From positions 1 to 41,543 of the forward strand of contig CANJPU010000050.1 in the NCBI GenBank assembly GCA_947476285.1: a stretch of 41,543 bases of DNA. Reading direction: 5' to 3'. The notes below the pieces were generated by a model. The model searched no databases and was not told where the DNA came from. It worked only from the letters and a program-made list of their open reading frames with translations. The stretch's first letter is position 1; each line of letters opens with the position of its first letter. Origin of the DNA: Comamonadaceae bacterium (GTDB lineage Bacteria > Pseudomonadota > Gammaproteobacteria > Burkholderiales > Burkholderiaceae_C). The translations under genes and the position numbers were made by a program. Positions 1 to 8,153 of the stretch are shown here, one piece after another.

Positions 1-150
1 GTCTGTGTGTCAACGCCGGCAAACAGGTGCTGGCGGCCATGATGGAGGCCGACCGTGTGGCCCTGTGCGGCGCCAAGAACGTACCCGATGCCCGCCGCCA
101 GGCCGTGCGCGGCGGCACGACCCGATCGAGCGTGGTGCTGGGTGGCCACG
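1..150 (+). pseudogene. Transposase fragment (IS256/mutator-like)
   Basis: In the frame starting at base 3 the translation has the features VNAGKQVLAAMMEADR, ALCGAK and VVLGG. I recognise this as resembling the N-terminal region of mutator/IS256-type transposases, in which an ALCG-type motif is followed by a basic stretch and a strand ending in LGG. The resemblance stops right after the LGG; the frame then runs through unrelated sequence to a stop at about 248. No catalytic region is present. The fragment is cut by the window edge on its 5' side and broken on its 3' side, so it is a remnant. The family assignment is from memory and only moderately certain. Confidence 0.45.
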
Positions 151-240
151 CCCGGCTGCCGAGCGGGACACGATGCTCACGACCCGACTTCATACGCTCC
201 GCTGGAATTACCCAAGATTTACCTGCACAGTCGCGAAACC

Positions 241-386
241 TTAAGTGATCTTGCCCCGAGCATTGGTCGTTTCGTGAAGGCGTCGCAACATGGCGGCCAA
301 GCGCGGGGCATGGGCAGGTTGAACCTAGAAACGGTCCCTTGGTCGAAAAACGCTTTCAGTCCCTTATGCCGGAACGGCTTAATCAT
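241..386 (-). pseudogene. Frameshifted, truncated higB-like toxin remnant
   Basis: From an ATG at 386 the minus strand reads MIKPFRHKGLKAFFDQG, the typical opening of HigB/RelE-family mRNA-interferase toxins. After GTVSR the family pattern continues one frame over as QPAHAPRLAAMLRRLHE, which implies loss of one base near 335. The shifted frame soon meets a TAA at 241-243. The C-terminal half, with the GNWR-type strand and catalytic residues, is missing, as is the higA antitoxin gene normally found downstream. A transposase fragment lies where higA would be expected. The toxin is therefore dead. The identification rests on the N-terminal motif plus the in-register shifted frame, so it is good but not search-verified. 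Confidence 0.72.
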
Positions 387-398
387 TCGGGCGTTGAA

Positions 399-416
399 TC
401 TCGTAACGATACGGGA
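399..416. promoter_or_regulatory. Palindromic site upstream of the higB remnant
   Basis: TCTCGTAACGATACGGGA is an imperfect palindrome with CGTA and TACG half-sites around a central ACGA. It lies 12 bp upstream of the remnant toxin start. HigA-type antitoxins usually repress from a palindrome in this position, so this is inferred to be the surviving higBA operator. Confidence 0.5.
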
Positions 417-422
417 TGAACT

Positions 423-460
423 GGTTTCATGCCAGCCAAGCCGCAACCGCCCCACAGTAC
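423..460. repeat. 38-bp direct repeat, copy 1
   Basis: The segment begins GGTTTCATGCCAGCCAAGCC and ends CCCCACAGTAC. It recurs in the same orientation at 1700-1738 with a single one-base difference in length. Copy 1 begins 6 bp beyond the palindromic site of the higB remnant. The repeat could be the end of an unidentified mobile element. Confidence 0.8.
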
Positions 461-584
461 AGTCTGTAGACGGGGCAAGGTCAAAGTGCTATTCTGATCA
501 CGGTCAATTCCACAGTACAGCGCGCTGCACGCCATGCAGTCGGGCATGGGCAGTCCGACCTGCTGCAGCATCAGGAGACCAGTG

Positions 585-1262
585 ATGCGGATCGACGGTA
601 CATCCGGCAACGACGACATTCAGGGCGATTCTGGATACGACAGCTATTACGGTGGGAATAGCGACGACACAATTCTGGGCGGACTCGGAGACGATGTAAT
701 CAGAGGAGGCCTGGGAAGCGACACCATCGATGGCGGCGATGGTCGCGACACGGCGCTCTTTTATGGCAAGCGCGGCGACTACTCGGTGGTTGTCACTAAA
801 ACCGGTGTCGCGATTTCGGGCCCCGATGGTGCAGATCAGCTGATCAACGTGGAGCGCATCCACTTCGACGACTTCAACATGGCCTTCGACATCGAGGGTG
901 ATGCCGGACAGGCCTACCGACTGTATCAGGCGGCCTTTAGTCGCACGCCCGATCTCTCGGGATTGGGCTACCAAATGAAAGCGCTCGACGATGGATTGAC
1001 GCTGTCGCAAGTTGCTGCAAATTTCATCGCCAGCCCGGAATTCCAGCGGACCTACGGCAACGTGGACGACGCGCAGTTCATCACGCTTCTCTATCACAAC
1101 GTGCTGCACCGGGATCCCGATTCGGGCGGGATGGAGTTCCACAGGCACGAACTAACTGTCGGCGAGACTCGCGCCGACTTACTAAATCATTTCTCCGAGT
1201 CACTGGAGAACCAGGCGAACGTGATCGGCGCCATCCAGGACGGAATACTGTATTTGCTTTAG
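585..1262 (+). CDS. Small RTX-repeat / DUF4214 protein
   Basis: This 225-aa protein has two parts. Residues ~4-55 carry glycine/aspartate-rich nonapeptide repeats (GGLGDDVI, GGLGSDTI, GGDGRD), the RTX fold that binds calcium and is typical of type I-secreted proteins. Residues ~100-215 carry two copies of the DUF4214-type helical motif (AYRLYQAAFSRTPD...GL; LYHNVLHRDPDSGG). DUF4214 is common in S-layer-like and surface proteins with RTX repeats. I chose the ATG at 585 because AGGAG lies 7 nt before it; an upstream in-frame start at 534 has no such site. There is no N-terminal signal peptide, as expected for type I export, but no ABC/MFP secretion genes are nearby. It is much shorter than most RTX proteins and sits alone between broken genes. 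Confidence 0.85.
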   Translation: MRIDGTSGNDDIQGDSGYDSYYGGNSDDTILGGLGDDVIRGGLGSDTIDGGDGRDTALFYGKRGDYSVVVTKTGVAISGPDGADQLINVERIHFDDFNMAFDIEGDAGQAYRLYQAAFSRTPDLSGLGYQMKALDDGLTLSQVAANFIASPEFQRTYGNVDDAQFITLLYHNVLHRDPDSGGMEFHRHELTVGETRADLLNHFSESLENQANVIGAIQDGILYLL

Positions 1263-1267
1263 GCTTT

Positions 1268-1298
1268 GATCGTGCCCGCGAAGATTTCATGCACGATC
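1268..1298. other. Weak stem-loop after the RTX gene
   Basis: GATCGTGC and GCACGATC form an 8-bp stem with a 15-nt loop, starting 5 bp past the stop codon of the RTX/DUF4214 gene. There is no following T-run, so a Rho-independent terminator is not proven. Confidence 0.3.
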
Positions 1299-1456
1299 GG
1301 AGCCACTTACTGCTTCGCTTAGCCCAGACAACGCTGTACCGGCTCGGCTGGACGCAATGAATCGCCCCGGGGCAATTCACCGACATCGATTTGACCGGAC
1401 ATGCCGGAAATCATTGATGCCGCTCTCTGTGGCTCATGCGGCCTAAGTTGCGAATC

Positions 1457-1698
1457 TCAGTTTGGCATTGCGGAACGATGAAAGTGCACGATTTGCCAAT
1501 CGGGTCCGCGCTTCGCGATCACAAACGTGACGCGGCCCTTGGCACTAATGGGGTTTCCATTGTGAACCCATGTCACTGTATCCAATCCCGTGACAACGAC
1601 TGCAGTATCGGGAACCGCCGTCGCGGAGGTACTGTCATTCAGGAGCACCTCGAAGTACTTGCGAATCCCCTGCGGCGTGGTCACGACCGTCTTGCTGC
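1457..1698 (-). pseudogene. C-terminal piece of an NTF2-like (SgcJ/SnoaL) gene
   Basis: The reading frame encodes GSKTVVTTPQGIRKYF, then VVVTGLDTVTWVHNG and a terminal IVHFHRSAMP. This matches the C-terminal half of the small NTF2-fold proteins annotated SgcJ/EcaC or SnoaL-like, which end in a conserved VHxHxSxMP. These proteins are normally about 130-160 aa; here only about 80 remain and the N-terminal helices are absent. The break falls immediately beside the second copy of the 38-bp repeat, so the truncation was probably caused by the event that brought the repeat in. A GTG at 1684 could start a 75-aa product, but it has no convincing ribosome-binding site. Treated as a remnant. Confidence 0.6.
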
Positions 1699-1699
1699 C

Positions 1700-1738
1700 G
1701 GTTTCATGCCAGCCAAGCCTGCAACCGCCCCACAGTAC
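1700..1738. repeat. 38-bp direct repeat, copy 2
   Basis: Same sequence and orientation as 423-460 apart from one extra base (AAGCCTGCAAC versus AAGCCGCAAC). It directly abuts the truncated NTF2-like gene. Confidence 0.8.
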
Positions 1739-1848
1739 TGGACTGCAGCCTTTTGGTGGCTCAGAATGAGACCCCTGTTGTTACGCTTGTTGTCGGTACC
1801 ACCGAGCTTGCGCAAGGGCTTCTCAACAACGGCACCTTTGAGGTTTGA
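1739..1848. other. Degenerate stretch before the hydrolase gene
   Basis: No gene is recognisable here. One plus frame stays open from inside the repeat to a TGA at about 1850, with a protein-like segment (VVTLVVGTTELAQGLLNNG). It is too short to identify and may be the tail of another broken gene. Confidence 0.3.
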
Positions 1849-2709
1849 ATGAGATCAACACTATTCCCGAAGTTTGTCATGGCAGGGCACGTGAAAACGC
1901 GCTACATCGACCTTGGCGTCGAGGCGCCGATCGTCATCGGTCTGCACGGCGGCGGTCCGGGTGTCTCTGGCCAGTCCGTTATGGGTCCAATTGCGCAATG
2001 CCTACAGAAGGACTGCCGCTTCCTTGCGCCGGACCAGGTGGGTGGCTTCGGCTTTACGGACCCTGGCGCTCCTACGCCGTATGGTTCACAGAGCCGGGTC
2101 GACCATCTTGCTGATTTTGCCGACACCTTATGTCTCGACAAGGTTCACCTGGTCGGGAATTCCCAGGGTGCTTGGGTCGCAGCGCGTTACGCGATTCAGA
2201 GGCCAGACCGCGTCAAGTCGCTGATACTCATCGCCAGCGGCACCGTGGGTAAATCGATGGGCTTGGAGGTTCCCGTTTTACCTGGACTGGCCGCTCTACA
2301 GGCTTTCGACGGCACGCGCGAGGCCATGCATCGCATCTCGCTTGCGTTGGTTCACAACAAGGCGACGGTAAGCGATGAGCAAATCGACGAGCGGTTCGCC
2401 AGCGCAACCCGGCCCGGTGCGGCCGAAGCGATGCGACGGTTCGCAATCGGGCAGAGCTACCTGGAGCAAGACACTGCGATGCGCGGCAATTTTGATATGC
2501 GCGAGACACTGCCGGCTCTAACAAAGTCCATCCCGACCCTGGTGCTGTGGGGCGAATCGGACCAGGTCGCTTCGATTGAAGTGGGGCGGCAGCTTGAGAA
2601 ATTGCTGCCGAATGTGCGCTTTGTCTACATTCCCGATGTTGGCCACCACATGCATGTCGAGAAGCCGGATCTTGTGGCGCAGTACATCCGAGAGCATATG
2701 GCTGCGTAA
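1849..2709 (+). CDS. Alpha/beta hydrolase (C-C bond hydrolase-like)
   Basis: A 286-aa alpha/beta-hydrolase-fold enzyme. The oxyanion region is HGGGPG (residues 33-38), the nucleophile elbow GNSQG has Ser105, the acid is probably Asp238 (WGESDQV), and the base His266 lies in DVGHHMH. The HGxGPG opening and the overall spacing are those of meta-cleavage product hydrolases (MhpC/BphD type), although the elbow has Gln where those enzymes often have Met. A cytoplasmic esterase or C-C hydrolase is likely; the substrate is unknown, and no aromatic ring-cleavage genes are adjacent. An internal ATG at 1879 (MAGHVKT) is an alternative start. A 15-codon open stretch (MANDPQAALAEFLRH) just after the stop may be the beginning of a lost downstream gene. 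Confidence 0.85.
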   Translation: MRSTLFPKFVMAGHVKTRYIDLGVEAPIVIGLHGGGPGVSGQSVMGPIAQCLQKDCRFLAPDQVGGFGFTDPGAPTPYGSQSRVDHLADFADTLCLDKVHLVGNSQGAWVAARYAIQRPDRVKSLILIASGTVGKSMGLEVPVLPGLAALQAFDGTREAMHRISLALVHNKATVSDEQIDERFASATRPGAAEAMRRFAIGQSYLEQDTAMRGNFDMRETLPALTKSIPTLVLWGESDQVASIEVGRQLEKLLPNVRFVYIPDVGHHMHVEKPDLVAQYIREHMAA

Positions 2710-2791
2710 GGCCGCCCTGATGGCAAACGACCCACAAGCTGCCCTTGCCGAATTTCTGCGCCACTAAGCGGTCCGAAATCCGGGGACACCG

Positions 2792-3391
2792 TCAGGCGGG
2801 CATTGCGGCAGACATCAGAGCCAGGACGAAGCATTCCGGCATCGTGGCTTTACCGGCAGTCGCATGCACCGACCGAATCACGCCCGCGAGCGGCGCAAGC
2901 CGCAGTTCACAAGTCTGCGGCATCAGGCCATCGCGCGCTCGGGCGATCAAAGATTGCAATGCCGCAGCGCTGGGCGCGTCCAGCAAGCTGACCAGCGGAC
3001 GGCCCAGCAATTCATCGGGCGCGGCGCCAAGCAGCCGCGCGCCGGCGGGATTGATCTCTCGCAGCACAGTTCCCGCATCGATGGTCATGAAGCCAGCGGG
3101 CGCGTGATCAACCAGGGCCGTTTGATGGCTCAGCGCCGCTTCGAGCTCAGAGCGTGATTGGCGAAGTTCTTCTTGCTGCATATCGAGTTCGACCTGATGC
3201 ACCTGCAGCTCGTGCAGTAACGCAAGCGCATCGCCCGCCGTTGATGGCGAAGAAGCAAGTTGGTGCAACACAGTCAGTGCCTCGGACATGGTGGCCGGCT
3301 TGAGATCCGTCGAGGCGCCGACGTTCAATTGCGCCGTCGCACGCTGGCGCAGGCTGGCGCGGCCACTGGCTACGTCAAATGTTTGGGGCAT
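2792..3391 (-). CDS. Small PAS-domain protein
   Basis: This 199-aa protein has a helical, Gln/Glu-rich stretch at residues ~55-95 (HELQVHQVELDMQQEELRQS), which probably forms a coiled coil. A PAS domain follows at ~98-190 (APAGFMTID, INPAGARLLGA, ELLGRPL). No kinase, cyclase or receiver domain is present. The start is the ATG preceded by AGGAG at a 5-nt spacing; a longer form starting 12 codons upstream lacks this. It lies 59 bp downstream of the CheB-CheR fusion on the same strand and is probably co-transcribed. It may pair with the fusion protein through coiled-coil and PAS contacts; that is inference. Confidence 0.8.
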   Translation of the reverse strand: MPQTFDVASGRASLRQRATAQLNVGASTDLKPATMSEALTVLHQLASSPSTAGDALALLHELQVHQVELDMQQEELRQSRSELEAALSHQTALVDHAPAGFMTIDAGTVLREINPAGARLLGAAPDELLGRPLVSLLDAPSAAALQSLIARARDGLMPQTCELRLAPLAGVIRSVHATAGKATMPECFVLALMSAAMPA

Positions 3392-3450
3392 TGGAACTCC
3401 TGTCGGGTGAGTGATGGGCGAGAGCACGGAACATGTTCATTGGAAAATTC

Positions 3451-6006
3451 TCAAGCATTGCGCAGACGCGACTCGAGCTCTTTGGACGCAGTGATGTCGA
3501 TCAAGGTGATGACCACGCCCTCAATGACGTTGGCCAGCGTTTGGTAAGGCTTGATTCGCACCATGAACCAGAGCCCGTCGGTGGTGGTGATCTGCTTTTC
3601 GATGAACGTCAAGGTGCGCAATGTCTCCTTGGCATCGTCGTTGAGTTGCGGGTAGATCAGCGTGCTGGCCAGGTCGGTCAGTGGTCTGCCAATATCGCCT
3701 TCACGCAGGTGGATGATGCGGTCAATCTTATCGGTGTAGCGCCGCACGTTCAACGCGCTGTCAAGGAACAGCGTGGCGATGTCGGTGCTGTTGAGTAGGT
3801 TCTGCATGTCGCTCTGCGCCAGGGCGAGGTCGTCCAGCTTCGATTGCAATTCGCCGTTGAGCGTCTGCAATTCTTCGTTCATCGACTGCGACTCTTCTTT
3901 GGAGGTGGTCAACTCTTCGTTGGCCGACTGCAGTTCTTCGTTGATCGATTGCAGCTCTTCGTTGGCCGCCTGCAACTCTTCGGCCGATGCGCCCATCTCC
4001 TGGCGCAGTGCATGGATCTCGTCCTTGCAGCGTTGAATCTCCTCGGCCGCTGTCGCATCTATCGCGCTGCCCGCTCGCCTGCGCCTGCGCTTGGTCGCTG
4101 CCGGCTCAATGACTTCACGAAACACAATCATCACCAGACCGGCCAGAGAACTCGGCTCTTGCATCGCCTTGAGCGTCACGTCCAACGCGAACTGTGCCTC
4201 GTCGTCCAAGCGCAGGCCGCGCAACTCGACGGTGCCGCGCTCCTGCAGCGCCTGCCGAAGCGCCGCCGCGATCTGCGCACGGATGGCCGGACGCGCCATC
4301 ACGTGGATGTTCCAGTTGGCTTTGCCCGAAGCCGGCTCCAGGTATTTGCCCACGCTGCCGCTGATGTACACGACATCGCCCTGTTCGTTGACCAACACCG
4401 CCGAAGGCGAAAATTCCTTAAGCAGGGCCTGTTCCGCGTGGGTCTGCAGATTGGCGAATTGCGTGGCTGCTTGAGACACTTTCGACTCCTTGAGAAGCCG
4501 GCTCGTGGGCTGGCGGGTGACGGTGGGGAAACTGACCAACCGGGCATTGAGCGGATTTTCGCTGCGCCAATAGAGTCTGGATTTCTGGCTTAGCGGCACG
4601 AACAAGGTGTGCGATCTACCGACGGTCTCGGCCCCCCCCAGCAGCAGCGCGCCGCCCGGTCGCAGGCTGTAGCCGAACAGTGGCATCAAACGGCTTTGCA
4701 AGGCGGCGTTGAAATAGATCATCACGTTACGACAGCACAGCAGGTCCAGCTTGGTGAAGGGAGGGTCCAGGATCACGTCGTGCTGTGCAAACAGCACCAT
4801 CTCGCGAATCTGCTTGTCGATCAAGTAGCCTTCGCCCTGGACCGAGAAGAATCTTGCCAGCCGCGCCGCGTCCATGTCGGCTGCGATCTTTGCCGGGTAG
4901 CGGCCCTTGCGAGCGGCGTTGATTGCATCGGCGCTCAGGTCGCTGGCAAAGATCTGCATCGATCGGTCCGCGAGCGCGGGCATCTCATCGGCCACCTCCT
5001 TGAAGAGCATGGCCAGAGAGTAGGCTTCTTCACCCGTCGAGCAGCCGACCACCCAGGCCCGCAAGCGGCCGCCTTCGCCGCAACGCGCCATCAAGACAGG
5101 CAGGACGTCTTTCTTGAGCTCCTGCCAGACCTGCGGGTCGCGGAAGAAGCTGGTCACGCCGATCAGCATCTCTTTGAACAGCAGATCCATCTCTTGCGGG
5201 TTCTGCCTGATGAAGCCCTCGTAAGCGGCCTCTGTGGCCAGACCGTGCACGCTCATGCGGCGCTGGACGCGTCGGTGCAGCGTGTTGGGCTTGTAATCCG
5301 AGAGATCGTGTTTGCTGCGTTCGTGCAGCAGGCGCAGGATAGAGGCCAGCGCGTGGGCATTGCGCTCGTCGCTGCCTTCTGGCAACAGCGCGGTGGCTTG
5401 CTGTTGCGCCGTCACGCGCAGGATATCTCCGGGCAGGTCGGCCGGCAGCCCGACGATATCGACGCAGCCTGCGGCAATGGCGTTCTTGGGCATGGAGTCG
5501 AATTGCGCCGATTCGGGCAACTGGGCCAAGGTCAGACCGCCCTGCGACTTGATGGCCTGCAAACCCAGCGTGCCATCGGACCCCATGCCCGACAGCACCA
5601 CCCCGATGGCCCTCTCGCCCTGGTCACGCGCGAGCGACGAGAACAGCAGATCAATGGGTAGTCGCAAGCCGCGCGGCTGTGCTGGCGGCGTCAGGTGCAG
5701 CATGCCTGCCGCGACTGTCATGTCGCGGTTAGGGGGAATGACATAGACGACATCGGGCTCCACCCGCATGGCGTCGACCGCTTCGACCACCGGCATGGTG
5801 GCGTTACGCCCCAGCAGCTCGACCAGCATGGCCTTGTGCGTCGGGTCCAGGTGTTGAACGACCACATACGCCAAGCCACTGGCAGGGGGTATTTGTGCCA
5901 GAAATTGCTCGATCACCGCCAAGCCACCTGCCGAGGCCCCCACCCCGACGATACGGGTCAACGCGGCCACGCCATCGCTGACACCGGGGGTCGAGGATGA
6001 TCTCAT
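3451..6006 (-). CDS. CheB-CheR-PAS fusion protein without kinase domain
   Basis: An 851-aa multidomain sensory protein. Residues ~15-200 are a CheB methylesterase with the catalytic triad visible: Ser25 (GASAGG), His52 (VQHLDPTH) and Asp144 (GMGSDG). Residues ~215-480 are CheR, with the N-terminal helical part and the SAM-binding motif VVGCSTGEEAYSLAM (319-333). A PAS-like domain spans ~530-635. A coiled coil (~655-735) is built from repeats of the type EELQ(S/A)xN. A second PAS domain covers ~735-845. The CheB part lacks the receiver domain of classical CheB. Many relatives continue into a histidine kinase; this one stops after the second PAS. No chemoreceptor, cheA or cheW gene is in the window, so a role outside canonical chemotaxis is possible. 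Confidence 0.93.
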   Translation of the reverse strand: MRSSSTPGVSDGVAALTRIVGVGASAGGLAVIEQFLAQIPPASGLAYVVVQHLDPTHKAMLVELLGRNATMPVVEAVDAMRVEPDVVYVIPPNRDMTVAAGMLHLTPPAQPRGLRLPIDLLFSSLARDQGERAIGVVLSGMGSDGTLGLQAIKSQGGLTLAQLPESAQFDSMPKNAIAAGCVDIVGLPADLPGDILRVTAQQQATALLPEGSDERNAHALASILRLLHERSKHDLSDYKPNTLHRRVQRRMSVHGLATEAAYEGFIRQNPQEMDLLFKEMLIGVTSFFRDPQVWQELKKDVLPVLMARCGEGGRLRAWVVGCSTGEEAYSLAMLFKEVADEMPALADRSMQIFASDLSADAINAARKGRYPAKIAADMDAARLARFFSVQGEGYLIDKQIREMVLFAQHDVILDPPFTKLDLLCCRNVMIYFNAALQSRLMPLFGYSLRPGGALLLGGAETVGRSHTLFVPLSQKSRLYWRSENPLNARLVSFPTVTRQPTSRLLKESKVSQAATQFANLQTHAEQALLKEFSPSAVLVNEQGDVVYISGSVGKYLEPASGKANWNIHVMARPAIRAQIAAALRQALQERGTVELRGLRLDDEAQFALDVTLKAMQEPSSLAGLVMIVFREVIEPAATKRRRRRAGSAIDATAAEEIQRCKDEIHALRQEMGASAEELQAANEELQSINEELQSANEELTTSKEESQSMNEELQTLNGELQSKLDDLALAQSDMQNLLNSTDIATLFLDSALNVRRYTDKIDRIIHLREGDIGRPLTDLASTLIYPQLNDDAKETLRTLTFIEKQITTTDGLWFMVRIKPYQTLANVIEGVVITLIDITASKELESRLRNA

Positions 6007-6085
6007 CGTGCATTATGGCCCCTGGGCTCGCACGGCTCAGGGCCGCGGCCTGTGTGCACACCCCAGGGAGGTGCAATGGAGCCAC

Positions 6086-7123
6086 TCACCCGCGCGGCGA
6101 AGGCCCAATGGCGACACCGTCCATGCGGATGCGCTCATCGAGCAGCGTCAGGCACGCGGCAATGGTCTTCAAGGTTGGCACGGCGACGCCGGTCAATGCT
6201 GCGATCTCAATCACCGAGTTGACGATCGCGTCGAGCTCAAGTGGCCGGCCCGCGCGCACGTCCTGCAACATGGAAGGATGCTCGGTGAAGTTTCCGACCT
6301 TGCGCGCCAGTTGCGCCTTGGCGTCGAGCTTGACCGTGACACCAACCGACTTTGCCACCGCCGTGCCTTCCTGCACCAGCGCTGCGGCCAACTCGGCTGC
6401 CATGGGAGAGGCGGGAATGTGACCGTACGCCGACTGGGTCAAGGCGCTCAGAGGGTTCCAGACCAGGTTGCCTATCAGCTTTTCCCACTTGGCGGTTCGG
6501 ATGTCAGCCGTCACCTCCACGGGCAGGCCGGCTTCTTCAAGGCCGGATGCGATGCGGCTGCAACGATCGCTGCGCGTGCCGTCGAGTTCACCGATCTGCA
6601 GCCGCTGCCAATCGATCACTGCTGCCAAGAGCACACCGGGGGCCGCCAGTTCGGCTGAGCGGTAGATCACACCGCCCACGACACGCCGCAGGTCGATGCT
6701 TCGTGCCAATTCGCCTTGCGGATCCAGACAGCGCAGTGCCGTGCCACGCAGGGGCGAGTCGAGTCCATCGAAGTACCACCAAGGCAGTCCGTTTTGCAGC
6801 ATGACCAGCGAGCCTTCGGCGGCCAGCACACGCATCATGTCTTGCGCGCATTGCGCCAACTGAGTGGCCTTCAAGCCGACAAAGACGGTGTCGTACCGTC
6901 CCACAGTTTCGCCGGGGCGGCAAACCTTGACGGGCACATGACGGTCGCGGCCGCCAGGCTGCTGGAACATCAGGCCGCCGGCCCGTGCAATCGCATTGGC
7001 GTGCGCGCCACGCGCAAGCAAGGTGACATCGGCGCCGGCTTCGCTAAGCAGCGCGCCGACGTAGCTGCCGATCGCGCCCGAGCCGTAGATCAGCACGCGG
7101 CCCAAGTCATTCACGGCGCGCAA
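6086..7123 (-). CDS. Ketopantoate reductase-family oxidoreductase
   Basis: A 345-aa protein of the 2-dehydropantoate 2-reductase (ApbA/PanE) family. The N-terminal Rossmann motif YGSGAIGSYVG (residues 13-23) binds NADP(H). The C-terminal domain has WEKLIGNLVWNPLSAL, where Lys215 corresponds to the PanE catalytic lysine, and SMLQDVRAGRPLELD, where Glu296 corresponds to the conserved glutamate. It lies 5 bp downstream of a Bug receptor gene, so a catabolic 2-oxoacid reductase role is at least as likely as pantothenate synthesis; no gene symbol is given for that reason. The start is a TTG very close to the AGGA; a GTG three codons downstream (VNDLGR) is about as plausible. Confidence 0.88.
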   Translation of the reverse strand: MRAVNDLGRVLIYGSGAIGSYVGALLSEAGADVTLLARGAHANAIARAGGLMFQQPGGRDRHVPVKVCRPGETVGRYDTVFVGLKATQLAQCAQDMMRVLAAEGSLVMLQNGLPWWYFDGLDSPLRGTALRCLDPQGELARSIDLRRVVGGVIYRSAELAAPGVLLAAVIDWQRLQIGELDGTRSDRCSRIASGLEEAGLPVEVTADIRTAKWEKLIGNLVWNPLSALTQSAYGHIPASPMAAELAAALVQEGTAVAKSVGVTVKLDAKAQLARKVGNFTEHPSMLQDVRAGRPLELDAIVNSVIEIAALTGVAVPTLKTIAACLTLLDERIRMDGVAIGPSPRG

Positions 7124-7128
7124 GAATC

Positions 7129-8106
7129 CTATTCCGCGACGATCTTGGCTTGCCGCACCAGCTCACCCCATTTTTGCATCTCGCTGTGCACGAAGGCTTC
7201 GAGTTGCTCAGGTGTGCCGCTGACGGGTTGGATGCCGAGTTCGACCATGCGTTTGCGCAGGTCTGGCTCGCTCAGAATGGCGACCACGTGGGCATTGAGG
7301 ATGTTGATGATGTCCTTGGGTGTGCCGCGCGGGGCCATCAGGGCGTTCCAGGGTGCAAGGTCAAAGCCAGGCACGCCCGCCTCAGACAAGGTGGGCACAT
7401 TGGGCATGGCCTCGAAGCGCTTGCCTGTGGTCACTGCCAGTGGCTTGATCTTGCCGGCGGCCGCCTGCGGCAGTGAGGCGCTGACGGTATCGATGGTGAG
7501 CTGAATGCGTCCGCCGAAAAGGTCAATGAAGGCAGGGCCGCTGCCTTTGTAGTTGACGGGGAACAATTCAACCTTGGTGAGCTGATTGAGCAACTGCAGC
7601 ATCACGCGGGCCGATGTGCTGGGTATGGCCACATTGATCGACCCAGGGCGCGCCTTGGCTGCGTCAAGCAGTTCGCGCACATTGGAGACCGGCAGCTCGG
7701 GCGAGGCGGACACTAGCATGGGCAGCGAGCCCACCATGGCCACCGGCGCAAAATCCTTGATGGGATCGAAGGGCATCTTGGCGTACATGGCTGCGTTGGC
7801 CGCATGCGTGGCGCTGGTTCCCATCAGCAAGGTGTAGCCGTCCGCCGGCGCCTTGGCCACGATGTCGGCACCGATGTTGCCACCGGCGCCTGCCTTGTTG
7901 TCCACGAACACCTGCTGCTTGATGCGATCTGAGAGGCGCTGCGCGATCAGGCGCGAGAGCACGTCCGTGCCCTGGCCGGGTGTACCTGTGACGACCAGGC
8001 GGATCTGCTTGTTGGGGTAGCCCTGAGACACGCCTTGGGCGTTGGATAGCGAGGCCGCTGCCAAGCTCAACATCAAGATCGCGGCGCGAGTGAACATGTT
8101 TTTCAA
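7129..8106 (-). CDS. Bug-family periplasmic solute receptor 1
   Basis: A 325-aa tripartite tricarboxylate transporter (TctC/Bug) receptor. After a signal peptide (residues ~1-24, with a core around AAILMLSLAAASLSNA) the mature protein starts in the family style YPNKQIRLVV, followed by GQGTDVLSRLIA and NKAGAGGNIGAD. It binds a carboxylated small molecule in the periplasm. The likely start is the TTG at 8106: a GGAG lies 6 nt before it, whereas the ATG three codons later (8097) is 15 nt from that site. The TTG start also adds a lysine to the signal peptide. No TctA/TctB membrane subunits are nearby, as is common for Bug genes, so it may work with a transporter encoded elsewhere or act as a sensor. 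Confidence 0.93.
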   Translation of the reverse strand: MKNMFTRAAILMLSLAAASLSNAQGVSQGYPNKQIRLVVTGTPGQGTDVLSRLIAQRLSDRIKQQVFVDNKAGAGGNIGADIVAKAPADGYTLLMGTSATHAANAAMYAKMPFDPIKDFAPVAMVGSLPMLVSASPELPVSNVRELLDAAKARPGSINVAIPSTSARVMLQLLNQLTKVELFPVNYKGSGPAFIDLFGGRIQLTIDTVSASLPQAAAGKIKPLAVTTGKRFEAMPNVPTLSEAGVPGFDLAPWNALMAPRGTPKDIINILNAHVVAILSEPDLRKRMVELGIQPVSGTPEQLEAFVHSEMQKWGELVRQAKIVAE

Positions 8107-8153
8107 GTTTGTCTCCGCTTGTCTGGTTTGATAAAGAGGCGCCGCCGCGCAAA

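Noticed and set aside
4609..5661. A 350-codon plus-strand frame
   Set aside because: Antisense to the CheB-CheR fusion, whose catalytic residues are all present.
6014..6041. GC-rich hairpin between the reductase gene and the CheB-CheR gene as a Rho-independent terminator
   Set aside because: The stem is imperfect and no T-run follows on either strand, so termination is not supported.
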